This document shows, piece by piece, positions 12,840 to 24,170 of a stretch of DNA of 64,000 nt; positions within the stretch are counted from its first letter, which is position 1; every line of letters begins with the position of its first letter. Where the stretch lies: positions 1-64,000 of the forward strand of contig NW_027018158.1 in the NCBI RefSeq assembly GCF_032854445.1. Direction: 5' to 3'. Below the pieces are notes generated by a model that was given only the letters and a program-made list of their open reading frames with translations, searched no databases and was not told the DNA's origin. Source of the DNA: Liolophura sinensis (taxonomy: Eukaryota > Mollusca > Polyplacophora > Chitonida > Chitonidae). A program made the translations under genes and the position numbers.

Positions 12840-15588
12840 CACATAACTTATAATGAAATGTTGAATATAGTAATGACCAGTCGCGATTGTACATAGTTAA
12901 TGTAGCCGATTTCAATTAGCAAAAAGACCAGGCAAAAACCCAAAAGTGGAAAAACTGTTCCAATGCTGCTGGTAAGAGGCTAATCCGACGTATTTTGTGA
13001 CGAGAAATCGAATGGTGCAAACCGCGTTGCTCTCCGACCAATACTTTTGGCTGTAGCCACAAATGAATAATCAATGATGTCAAGATCACGTGCCCAGCAA
13101 CGGCTCTTACTCCATGGAAACCAAGGAAATTTGCAATTTACAACAGCTGGAGATGCCTGGCCCAATTGCGCATCCTTTGGCACCTTATTGATGTGGGTCA
13201 GTGTTCAATTGTACTTTTTACAGCGGGTTGTATCAAGTACCTTGTGTTTTTTTTATATACAAATGGTGTGGTTTTTCTACATGTAGATAAAGACATTGAG
13301 TTTGTCTTCGACTTAGAAGTAAGACATTTGCTGGGTGAGTTAAATGGGCTTGGCCCAAAGATTTGACGTCGTCTGGGCTACCGAAGGGCACATAACTTAT
13401 AATGAAATGTTGAATATAGTAATGACCAGTCGCGATTGTACATAGTTAATGTAGCCGATTTAAATTAGCAAAAAGACCAGGCAAAAACCCAAAAGTGGAA
13501 AAACTGTTCCAATGCTGCTGGTAAGAGGCTAATCCGACGTATTTTGTGACGAGAAATCGAATGGTGCAAACCGCGTTGCTCTCCGACCAATACTTTTGGC
13601 TGTAGCCACAAATGAATAATCAATGATGTCAAGATCACGTGCCCAGCAACGGCTCTTACTCCATGGAAACCAAGGAAATTTGCAATTTTTCAACAGCTGG
13701 AGTTGCCTGGCCCAATTGCGCATCCTTTGGCACCTTATTGATGTGGGTCAGTGTTCAATTGTACTTTTTACAGCGGGTTGTATCAAGTACCTTGTGTTTT
13801 TTTTATATACAAATGGTGTGGTTTTTCTACATGTAGATAAAGACATTGAGTTTGTCTTCGACTTAGAAGTAAGACATTTGCTGGGTGAGTTAAATGGGCT
13901 TGGCCCAAAGATTTGACGTCGTCTGGGCTACCGAAGGGCACATAACTTATAATGAAATGTTGAATATAGTAATGACCAGTCGCGATTGTACATAGTTAAT
14001 GTAGCCGATTTCAATTAGCAAAATGACCAGGCAAAAATCCAAAAGTGGACAAACTGTTCCACTGCTGCTGGTAAGAGGCTAATCCGACGTATTTTGTGAC
14101 GAGAAATCGAATGGTGCAAACCGCGTTGCTCTCCGACCAATACTTTTGGCTGTAGCCACAAATGAATAATCAATGATGTCAAGATCACGTGCCCAGCAAC
14201 GGCTCTTACTCCATGGAAACCAAGGAAATTTGCAATTTTTCAACAGCTGGAGATGCCTGGCCCAATTGCGCATCCTTTGGCACCTTATTGATGTGGGTCA
14301 GTGTTCAATTGTACTTTTTACAGCGGATTGTATCAAGTACCTTTTGTTTTTTTTTATATACAAATGGTGTGGTTTTTCTACATGTAGATAAAGACATTGA
14401 GTTTGTCTTCGACTTAGAAGTAAGACATTTGTTGGGTGAGTTAAATGGGCTTGGCCCAAATATTTGACGTCGTCTGGGCTACCGAAGGGCACATAACTTA
14501 TAATGAAATGTTGAATATAGTAATGACCAGTCGCGATTGTACATAGTTAATGTAGCCGATTTCAATTAGCAAAAAGACCAGGCAAAAATCCAAAAGTGGA
14601 AAAACTGTTCCAATGCTGCTGGTAAGAGGCTAATCCGACGTGTTTTGTGACGAGAAATCGAATGGTGCAAACCGCGTTGCTCTCCGACCAATACTTTTCG
14701 CTGTAGCCACAAATGAATAATCAATGATGTCAAGATCACGTGCCCAGCAACGGCTCTTACTCCATGGAAACCAAGGAAATTTGCAATTTTTCAACAGCTG
14801 GAGATGCCTGGCCCAATTCCGCATCCTTTGGCACCTTATTGATGTGGGTCAGTGTTCAATTGTACATTTTACAGCGGATTGTATCAAGTACCTTTTGTTT
14901 TTTTTATATACAAATGGTGTGGTTTTTCTACATGTAGATAAAGACATTGAGTTTGTCTTCGACTTAGAAGTAAGACATTTGCTGGGTGAGTTAAATGGGC
15001 TTGGCCCAAAGATTTGACGTCGTCTGGGCTACCGAAGGGCACATAACTTATAATGAAATGTTGAATATAGTAATGACCAGTCGCGATTGTACATAGTTAA
15101 TGTAGCCGATTTCAATTAGCAAAAAGACCAGGCAAAAACCCAAAAGTGGAAAAACTGTTCCAATGCTGCTGGTAAGAGGCTAATCCGACGTATTTTGTGA
15201 CGAGAAATCGAATGGTGCAAACCGCGTTGCTCTCCGACCAATACTTTTGGCTGTAGCCACAAATGAATAATCAATGATGTCAAGATCACGTGCCCAGCAA
15301 CGGCTCTTACTCCATGGAAACCAAGGAAATTTGCAATTTACAACAGCTGGAGATGCCTGGCCCAATTGCGCATCCTTTGGCACCTTATTGATGTGGGTCA
15401 GTGTTCAATTGTACTTTTTACAGCGGGTTGTATCAAGTACCTTGTGTTTTTTTTATATACAAATGGTGTGGTTTTTCTACATGTAGATAAAGACATTGAG
15501 TTTGTCTTCGACTTAGAAGTAAGACATTTGCTGGGTGAGTTAAATGGGCTTGGCCCAAAGATTTGACGTCGTCTGAGCTACCGAAGGG

Positions 15589-15713
15589 CACATAACTTAT
15601 AATGAAATGTTGAATATAGTAATGACCAGTCGCGATTGTACATAGTTAATGTAGCCGATTTCAATTTGCAAAAGGACCAGGCAAAAATGCAAAAGTGGAA
15701 AAACTCATAAAAG
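15589..15713 (+). repeat. Partial satellite unit 7 (125 bp)
   Basis: This is the aatgcaaaag subtype with the rare caatttgcaaaagg. It is followed by cttacaatga instead of cttataatga. Both rarities recur in unit 12 at an offset of 7230 bp. Confidence 0.92.
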
Positions 15714-16264
15714 CACATAACTTACAATGAAATGTTGAATATAGTAATGACCAGTCGCGATTGTACATAGTTAATGTAGCCGATTTCAATTAGCAAAATG
15801 ACCAGGCAAAAATCCAAAAGTGGAAAAACTGTTCCACTGCTGCTGGTAAGAGGCTAATCCGACGTATTTTGTGACGAGAAATCGAATGGTGCAAACCGCG
15901 TTGCTCTCCGACCAATACTTTTGGCTGTAGCCACAAATGAATAATCAATGATGTCAAGATCACGTGCCCAGCAACGGCTCTTTCTCCATGGAAACCAAGG
16001 AAATTTGCAATTTTTCAACAGCTGGAGATGCCTGGCCCAATTGCGCATCCTTTGGCACCTTATTGATGTGGGTCAGTGTTCAATTGTACTTTTCACAGCG
16101 GATTGTATCAAGTACCTTTTGTTTTTTTTTATATACAAATGGTGTGGTTTTTCTACATGTAGATAAAGACATTGAGTTTGTCTTCGACTTAGAAGTAAGA
16201 CATTTGCTGGGTGAGTTAAATGGGCTTGGCCCAAAGATTTGACGTCGTCTGAGCTACCGAAGGG

Positions 16265-16389
16265 CACATAACTTATAATGAAATGTTGAATATAGTAATG
16301 ACCAGTCGCGATTGTACATAGTTAATGTAGCCGATTTCAATTAGCAAAAGGACCAGGCAAAAATGCAAAAGTGGAAAAACTCATAAAAG
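16265..16389 (+). repeat. Partial satellite unit 8 (125 bp)
   Basis: This is the aatgcaaaag subtype and the counterpart of unit 13 at 7230 bp. Only one full monomer separates it from unit 7. Confidence 0.92.
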
Positions 16390-18590
16390 CACATAACTTA
16401 TAATGAAATGTTGAATATAGTAATGACCAGTCGCGATTGTACATAGTTAATGTAGCCGATTTCAATTAGCAAAATGACCAGGCAAAAATCCAAAAGTGGA
16501 AAAACTGTTCCACTACTGCTGGTAAGAGGCTAATCCGACGTATTTTGTGACGAGAAATCGAATGGTGCAAACTGCGTTGCTCTCCGACCAATACTTTTGG
16601 CTGTAGCCACAAATGAATAATCAATGATGTCAAGATCACGTTCCCAGCAACGGCTCTTTCTCCATGGAAACCAAGGAAATTTGCAATTTTTCAACAGCTG
16701 GAGATGCCTGGCCCAATTGCGCATCCTTTGGCACCTTATTGATGTGGGTCAGTGTTCAATTGTACTTTTTACAGCGGATTGTATCAAGTACCTTGTGTTT
16801 TTTTTTATATACAAATGGTGTGGTTTTTCTACATGTAGATAAAGACATTGAGTTTGTCTTCGACTTAGAAGTAAGACATTTGTTGGGTGAGTTAAATGGG
16901 CTTGGCCCAAAGATTTGACGTCGTCTGGGCTACCGAAGGGCACATAACTTATAATAAAAAGTTGAATATAGTAATGACCAGTCGCGATTGTACATAGTTA
17001 ATGTAGCCGATTTCAATTAGCAAAAAGACCAGGCAAAAATCCAAAAGTGGAAAAACTGTTCCAATGCTGCTGGTAAGAGGCTAATCCGACGTATTTTGTG
17101 AAGAGAAATCGAATGGTGCAAACCGCGTTGCTCTCCGACCAATACTTTTGGCTGTAGCCACAAATGAATAATCAATGATGTCAAGATCACGTGCCCAGCA
17201 ACGGCTCTTACTCCATGGAAACCAAGGAAATTTGCAATTTTTCAACAGCTGGAGATGCCTGGCCCAATTGCGCATCCTTTGGCACCTTATTGATGTGGGT
17301 CAGTGTTCAATTGTACATTTTACAGCGGATTGTATCAAGTACCTTGTGTTTTTTTTATATACAAATGGTGTGGTTTTTCTACATGTAGATAAAGACATTG
17401 AGTTTGTCTTCGACTTAGAAGTAAGACATTTGCTGGGTGAGTTAAATGGGCTTGGCCCAAAGATTTGACGTCGTCTGGGCTACCGAAGGGCACATAACTT
17501 ATAATGAAATGTTGAATATAGTAATGACCAGTCGCGATTGTACATAGTTAATGTAGCCGATTTCAATTCGCAAAAAGACCAGGCAAAAACCCAAAAGTGG
17601 AAAAACTGTTCCAATGCTGCTGGTAAGAGGCTAATCCGACGTATTTTGTGACGAGAAATCGAATGGTGCAAACCGCGTTGCTCTCCGACCAATACTTTTG
17701 GCTGTAGCCACAAATGAATAATCAATGATGTCAAGATCACGTGCCCAGCAACGGCTCTTACTCCATGGAAACCAAGGAAATTTGCAATTTTTCAACAGCT
17801 GGAGATGCCTGGCCCAATTGCGCATCCTTTGGCACCTTATTGATGTGGGTCAGTGTTCAATTGTACTTTTTACAGCGGGTTGTATCAAGTACCTTGTGTT
17901 TTTTTTATATACAAATGGTGTGGTTTTTCTACATGTAGATAAAGACATTGAGTTTGTCTTCGACTTAGAAGTAAGACATTTGCTGGGTGAGTTAAATGGG
18001 CTTGGCCCAAAGATTTGACGTCGTCTGGGCTACCGAAGGGCACATAACTTATAATGAAAAGTTGAATATAGTAATGACCAGTCGCGATTGTACATAGTTA
18101 ATGTAGCCGATTTCAATTCGCAAAAAGACCAGGCAAAAATCCAAAAGTAGAAAAACTGTTCCAATGCTGCTGGTAAGAGGCTAATCCGACGTATTTTGTG
18201 ACGAGAAATCGAATGGTGCAAACCGCGTTGCTCTCCGACCAATACTTTTGGCTGTAGCCACAAATGAATAATCAATGATGTCAAGATCACGTGCCCAGCA
18301 ACGGCTCTTACTCCATGGAAACCAAGGAAATTTGCAATTTTTCAACAGCTGGAGATGCCTGGCCCAATTGCGCATCCTTTGGCACCTTATTGATGTGGGT
18401 CAGTGTTCAATTGTACTTTTTACAGCGGATTGTATCAAGTACCTTTTGTTTTTTTTATATACAAATGGTGTGGTTTTTCTACATGTAGATAAAGACATTG
18501 AGTTTGTCATCGACTTAGAAGTAAGACATTTGCTGGGTGAGTTAAATGGGCTTGGCCCAAAGATTTGACGTCGTCTGAGCTACCGAAGGG

Positions 18591-18715
18591 CACATAACTT
18601 ATAATGAAATGTTGAATATAGTAATGACCAGTCGCGATTGTACATAGTTAATGTAGCCGATTTCAATTAGCAAAAGGACCAGGCAAAAATCCAAAAGTGG
18701 AAAAACTCATAAAAG
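18591..18715 (+). repeat. Partial satellite unit 9 (125 bp)
   Basis: This is the aatccaaaag subtype and the counterpart of unit 4 at 8327 bp. Confidence 0.92.
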
Positions 18716-20365
18716 CACATAACTTATAATGAAATGTTGAATATAGTAATGACCAGTCGCGATTGTACATAGTTAATGTAGCCGATTTCAATTAGCAAAA
18801 TGACCAGGCAAAAATCCAAAAGTGGAAAAACTGTTCCACTGCTGCTGGTAAGAGGCTAATCCGACGTATTTTGTGACGAGAAATCGAATGGTGCAAACCG
18901 CGTTGCTCTCCGACCAATACTTTTGGCTGTAGCCACAAATGAATAATCAATGATGTCAAGATCACGTGCCCAGCAACGGCTCTTACTCCATGGAAACCAA
19001 GGAAATTTGCAATTTTTCAACAGCTGGAGATGCCTGGCCCAATTGCGCATCCTTTGGCACCTTATTGATGTGGGTCAGTGTTCAATTGTACTTTTTACAG
19101 CGGATTGTATCAAGTACCTTTTGTTTTTTTTTATATACAAATGGTGTGGTTTTTCTACATGTAGATAAAGACATTGAGTTTGTCTTCGACTTAGAAGTAA
19201 GACATTTGTTGGGTGAGTTAAATGGGCTTGGCCCAAATATTTGACGTCGTCTGGGCTACCGAAGGGCACATAACTTATAATGAAAAGTTGAATATAGTAA
19301 TGACCAGTCGCGATTGTACATAGTTAATGTAGCCGATTTCAATTAGCAAAAAGACCAGGCAAAAATCCAAAAGTGGAAAAACTGTTCCAATGCTGCTGGT
19401 AAGAGGCTAATCCGACGTGTTTTGTGACGATAAATCGAATGGTGCAAACCGCGTTGCTCTCCGACCAATACTTTTCGCTGTAGCCACAAATGAATAATCA
19501 ATGATGTCAAGATCACGTGCCCAGCAACGGCTCTTACTCCATGGAAACCAAGGAAATTTGCAATTTTTCAACAGCTGGAGATGCCTGGCCCAATTGCGCA
19601 TCCTTTGGCACCTTATTGATGTGGGTCAGTGTTCAATTGTACATTTTACAGCGGATTGTATCAAGTACCTTTTGTTTTTTTTATATACAAATGGTGTGGT
19701 TTTTCTACATGTAGATAAAGACATTGAGTTTGTCTTCGACTTAGAAGTAAGACATTTGCTGGGTGAGTTAAATGGGCTTGGCCCAAAGATTTGACGTCGT
19801 CTGGGCTACCGAAGGGCACATAACTTATAATGAAATGTTGAATATAGTAATGACCAGTCGCGATTGTACATAGTTAATGTAGCCGATTTCAATTAGCAAA
19901 AAGACCAGGCAAAAACCCAAAAGTGGAAAAACTGTTCCAATGCTGCTGGTAAGAGGCTAATCCGACGTATTTTGTGACGAGAAATCGAATGGTGCAAACC
20001 GCGTTGCTCTCCGACCAATACTTTTGGCTGTAGCCACAAATGAATAATCAATGATGTCAAGATCACGTGCCCAGCAACGGCTCTTACTCCATGGAAACCA
20101 AGGAAATTTGCAATTTACAACAGCTGGAGATGCCTGGCCCAATTGCGCATCCTTTGGCACCTTATTGATGTGGGTCAGTGTTCAATTGTACTTTTTACAG
20201 CGGGTTGTATCAAGTACCTTGTGTTTTTTTTATATACAAATGGTGTGGTTTTTCTACATGTAGATAAAGACATTGAGTTTGTCTTCGACTTAGAAGTAAG
20301 ACATTTGCTGGGTGAGTTAAATGGGCTTGGCCCAAAGATTTGACGTCGTCTGAGCTACCGAAGGG

Positions 20366-20490
20366 CACATAACTTATAATGAAATGTTGAATATAGTAAT
20401 GACCAGTCGCGATTGTACATAGTTAATGTAGCCGATTTCAATTAGCAAAAGGACCAGGCAAAAATGCAAAAGTGGAAAAACTCATAAAAG
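20366..20490 (+). repeat. Partial satellite unit 10 (125 bp)
   Basis: This is the aatgcaaaag subtype and the counterpart of unit 5 at 8327 bp. Confidence 0.92.
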
Positions 20491-21041
20491 CACATAACTT
20501 ATAATGAAATGTTGAATATAGTAATGACCAGTCGCGATTGTACATAGTTAATGTAGCCGATTTCAATTAGCAAAATGACCAGGCAAAAATCCAAAAGTGG
20601 AAAAACTGTTCCACTGCTGCTGGTAAGAGGCTAATCCGACGTATTTTGTGACGAGAAATCGAATGGTGCAAACCGCGTTGCTCTCCGACCAATACTTTTG
20701 GCTGTAGCCACAAATGAATAATCAATGATGTCAAGATCACGTTCCCAGCAACGGCTCTTTCTCCATGGAAACCAAGGAAATTTGCAATTTTTCAACAGCT
20801 GGAGATGCCTGGCCCAATTGCGCATCCTTTGGCACCTTATTGATGTGGGTCAGTGTTCAATTGTACTTTTTACAGCGGATTGTATCAAGTACCTTTTGTT
20901 TTTTTTTATATACAAATGGTGTGGTTTTTCTACATGTAGATAAAGACATTGAGTTTGTCTTCGACTTAGAAGTAAGACATTTGCTGGGTGAGTTAAATGG
21001 GCTTGGCCCAAAGATTTGACGTCGTCTGAGCTACCGAAGGG

Positions 21042-21166
21042 CACATAACTTATAATGAAATGTTGAATATAGTAATGACCAGTCGCGATTGTACATAGTT
21101 AATGTAGCCGATTTCAATTAGCAAAAGGACCAGGCAAAAATCCAAAAGTGGAAAAACTCATAAAAG
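21042..21166 (+). repeat. Partial satellite unit 11 (125 bp)
   Basis: This is the aatccaaaag subtype in the position of unit 6, which is the aatgcaaaag subtype. A substitution or conversion has occurred since the block duplicated. Confidence 0.92.
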
Positions 21167-22818
21167 CACATAACTTATAATGAAATGTTGAATATAGTAA
21201 TGACCAGTCGCGATTGTACATAGTTAATGTAGCCGATTTCAATTAGCAAAAAGACCAGGCAAAAACCCAAAAGTGGAAAAACTGTTCCAATGCTGCTGGT
21301 AAGAGGCTAATCCGACGTATTTTGTGACGAGAAATCGAATGGTGCAAACCGCGTTGCTCTCCGACCAATACTTTTGGCTGTAGCCACAAATGAATAATCA
21401 ATGATGTCAAGATCACGTGCCCAGCAACGGCTCTTACTCCATGGAAACCAAGGAAATTTGCAATTTACAACAGCTGGAGATGCCTGGCCAATTGCGCATC
21501 CTTTGGCACCTTATTGATGTGGGTCAGTGTTCAATTGTACTTTTTACAGCGGGTTGTATCAAGTACCTTGTGTTTTTTTTATATACAAATGGTGTGGTTT
21601 TTCTACATGTAGATAAAGACATTGAGTTTGTCTTCGACTTAGAAGTAAGACATTTGCTGGGTGAGTTAAATGGGCTTGGCCCAAAGATTTGACGTCGTCT
21701 GGGCTACCGAAGGGCACATAACTTATAATGAAATGTTGAATATAGTAATGACCAGTCGCGATTGTACATAGTTAATGTAGCCGATTTAAATTAGCAAAAA
21801 GACCAGGCAAAAACCCAAAAGTGGAAAAACTGTTCCAATGCTGCTGGTAAGAGGCTAATCCGACGTATTTTGTGACGAGAAATCGAATGGTGCAAACCGC
21901 GTTGCTCTCCGACCAATACTTTTGGCTGTAGCCACAAATGAATAATCAATGATGTCAAGATCACGTGCCCAGCAACGGCTCTTACTCCATGGAAACCAAG
22001 GAAATTTGCAATTTTTCAACAGCTGGAGTTGCCTGGCCCAATTGCGCATCCTTTGGCACCTTATTGATGTGGGTCAGTGTTCAATTGTACTTTTTACAGC
22101 GGGTTGTATCAAGTACCTTGTGTTTTTTTTATATACAAATGGTGTGGTTTTTCTACATGTAGATAAAGACATTGAGTTTGTCTTCGACTTAGAAGTAAGA
22201 CATTTGCTGGGTGAGTTAAATGGGCTTGGCCCAAAGATTTGACGTCGTCTGGGCTACCGAAGGGCACATAACTTATAATGAAATGTTGAATATAGTAATG
22301 ACCAGTCGCGATTGTACATAGTTAATGTAGCCGATTTCAATTAGCAAAATGACCAGGCAAAAATCCAAAAGTGGAAAAAAAACTGTTCCACTGCTGCTGG
22401 TAAGAGGCTAATCCGACGTATTTTGTGACGAGAAATCGAATGGTGCAAACCGCGTTGCTCTCCGACCAATACTTTTGGCTGTAGCCACAAATGAATAATC
22501 AATGATGTCAAGATCACGTGCCCAGCAACGGCTCTTACTCCATGGAAACCAAGGAAATTTGCAATTTTTCAACAGCTGGAGATGCCTGGCCCAATTGCGC
22601 ATCCTTTGGCACCTTATTGATGTGGGTCAGTGTTCAATTGTACTTTTTACAGCGGATTGTATCAAGTACCTTTTGTTTTTTTTTATATACAAATGGTGTG
22701 GTTTTTCTACATGTAGATAAAGACATTGAGTTTGTCTTCGACTTAGAAGTAAGACATTTGTTGGGTGAGTTAAATGGGCTTGGCCCAAATATTTGACGTC
22801 GTCTGGGCTACCGAAGGG

Positions 22819-22943
22819 CACATAACTTATAATGAAAAGTTGAATATAGTAATGACCAGTCGCGATTGTACATAGTTAATGTAGCCGATTTCAATTTGCA
22901 AAAGGACCAGGCAAAAATGCAAAAGTGGAAAAACTCATAAAAG
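22819..22943 (+). repeat. Partial satellite unit 12 (125 bp), hybrid
   Basis: This is the only partial unit preceded by ctgggctacc and beginning with the aatgaaaagttg form. Its right half has the rare caatttgcaaaagg of unit 7. It therefore looks like an ordinary monomer start joined to a unit-7 end, and it sits where the duplication offset changes from 8327 to 7230 bp. Confidence 0.92.
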
Positions 22944-23494
22944 CACATAACTTACAATGAAATGTTGAATATAGTAATGACCAGTCGCGATTGTACATAG
23001 TTAATGTAGCCGATTTCAATTAGCAAAATGACCAGGCAAAAATCCAAAAGTGGAAAAACTGTTCCACTGCTGCTGGTAAGAGGCTAATCCGACGTATTTT
23101 GTGACGAGAAATCGAATGGTGCAAACCGCGTTGCTCTCCGACCAATACTTTTGGCTGTAGCCACAAATGAATAATCAATGATGTCAAGATCACGTTCCCA
23201 GCAACGGCTCTTTCTCCATGGAAACCAAGGAAATTTGCAATTTTTCAACAGCTGGAGATGCCTGGCCCAATTGCGCATCCTTTGGCACCTTATTGATGTG
23301 GGTCAGTGTTTAATTGTACTTTTCACAGCGGATTGTATCAAGTACCTTTTGTTTTTATTTATATACAAATGGTGTGGTTTTTCTACATGTAGATAAAGAC
23401 ATTGAGTTTGTCTTCGACTTAGAAGTAAGACATTTGCTGGGTGAGTTAAATGGGCTTGGCCCAAAGATTTGACGTCGTCTGAGCTACCGAAGGG

Positions 23495-23619
23495 CACATA
23501 ACTTATAATGAAATGTTGAATATAGTAATGACCAGTCGCGATTGTACATAGTTAATGTAGCCGATTTCAATTAGCAAAAGGACCAGGCAAAAATGCAAAA
23601 GTGGAAAAACTCATAAAAG
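23495..23619 (+). repeat. Partial satellite unit 13 (125 bp)
   Basis: This is the aatgcaaaag subtype and the counterpart of unit 8 at 7230 bp. After it no partial unit occurs for about 8.2 kb. Confidence 0.92.
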
Positions 23620-24170
23620 CACATAACTTATAATGAAATGTTGAATATAGTAATGACCAGTCGCGATTGTACATAGTTAATGTAGCCGATTTCAATTAGC
23701 AAAATGACCAGGCAAAAATCCAAAAGTGGAAAAACTGTTCCACTGCTGCTGGTAAGAGGCTAATCCGACGTATTTTGTGACGAGAAATCGAATGGTGCAA
23801 ACTGCGTTGCTCTCCGACCAATACTTTTGGCTGTAGCCACAAATGAATAATCAATGATGTCAAGATCACGTTCCCAGCAACGGCTCTTTCTCCATGGAAA
23901 CCAAGGAAATTTGCAATTTTTCAACAGCTGGAGATGCCTGGCCCAATTGCGCATCCTTTGGCACCTTATTGATGTGGGTCAGTGTTCAATTGTACTTTTT
24001 ACAGCGGATTGTATCAAGTACCTTGTGTTTTTTTTTATATACAAATGGTGTGGTTTTTCTACATGTAGATAAAGACATTGAGTTTGTCTTCGACTTAGAA
24101 GTAAGACATTTGTTGGGTGAGTTAAATGGGCTTGGCCCAAATATTTGACGTCGTCTGGGCTACCGAAGGG

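Larger units (their letters stand above)
8550..14488 (+). repeat. Segmental duplication, left copy (offset 8327 bp)
   Basis: This segment recurs at about 16877-22817. Every corresponding anchor from copies 16-25 to 30-39 differs by 8326-8329 bp, including three partial units in the same places. Shared rare markers are the ataataaaaag start of copy 16, cgataaatcg and cttttcgctg in copy 20, and gagttgcctgg in copy 24. Boundaries are set by where the markers stop matching and are uncertain by about 100 bp or more. Confidence 0.88.
8614..16940 (+). repeat. Monomer block C (copies 16-29), with five partial units
   Basis: Anchors are at 8848, 9398, 9948, 10623, 11174, 11724, 12398, 13074, 13623, 14173, 14724, 15274, 15948 and 16624. 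Partial units precede copies 19, 22, 23, 28 and 29. The block is 8327 bp long, equal to the offset at which its first ten copies recur in block D. Markers shared with D include cgataaatcg at about 11101, ctggagttgcctgg in copy 24, and cccaaatatttg at the ends of copies 19 and 25. Private differences from D include ttaattggg in copy 16, gggtcagtt in copy 21 and caattccgc in copy 26. Copies 22 and 29 have CACGTT in place of the CACGTG hexamer. Confidence 0.92.
16877..22817 (+). repeat. Segmental duplication, right copy (offset 8327 bp)
   Basis: This is the partner of 8550-14488. Differences are few: copy 32 reads gtcatcgac, copy 36 reads ctttctcc, copy 37 has lost one c, and copy 39 has three extra A. 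At its right end the match jumps by about two monomers and continues at an offset of 7230 bp. Confidence 0.88.
16941..24170 (+). repeat. Monomer block D (copies 30-41), with five partial units; duplicate of block C lacking about two monomers
   Basis: Anchors are at 17175, 17725, 18275, 18950, 19501, 20051, 20725, 21401, 21949, 22502, 23178 and 23854. Partial units precede copies 33, 36, 37, 40 and 41. Copies 30-39 match copies 16-25 at 8326-8329 bp, and copies 40-41 match copies 28-29 at 7230 bp, so counterparts of copies 26-27 are missing. Copy 37 has lost one c (gcctggccaatt), and copy 39 has three extra A in its ggaaaa tract at about 22375. Copy 40 has an A interrupting the T-tract at about 23356. 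Copies 36, 40 and 41 have CACGTT instead of CACGTG. Confidence 0.92.
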
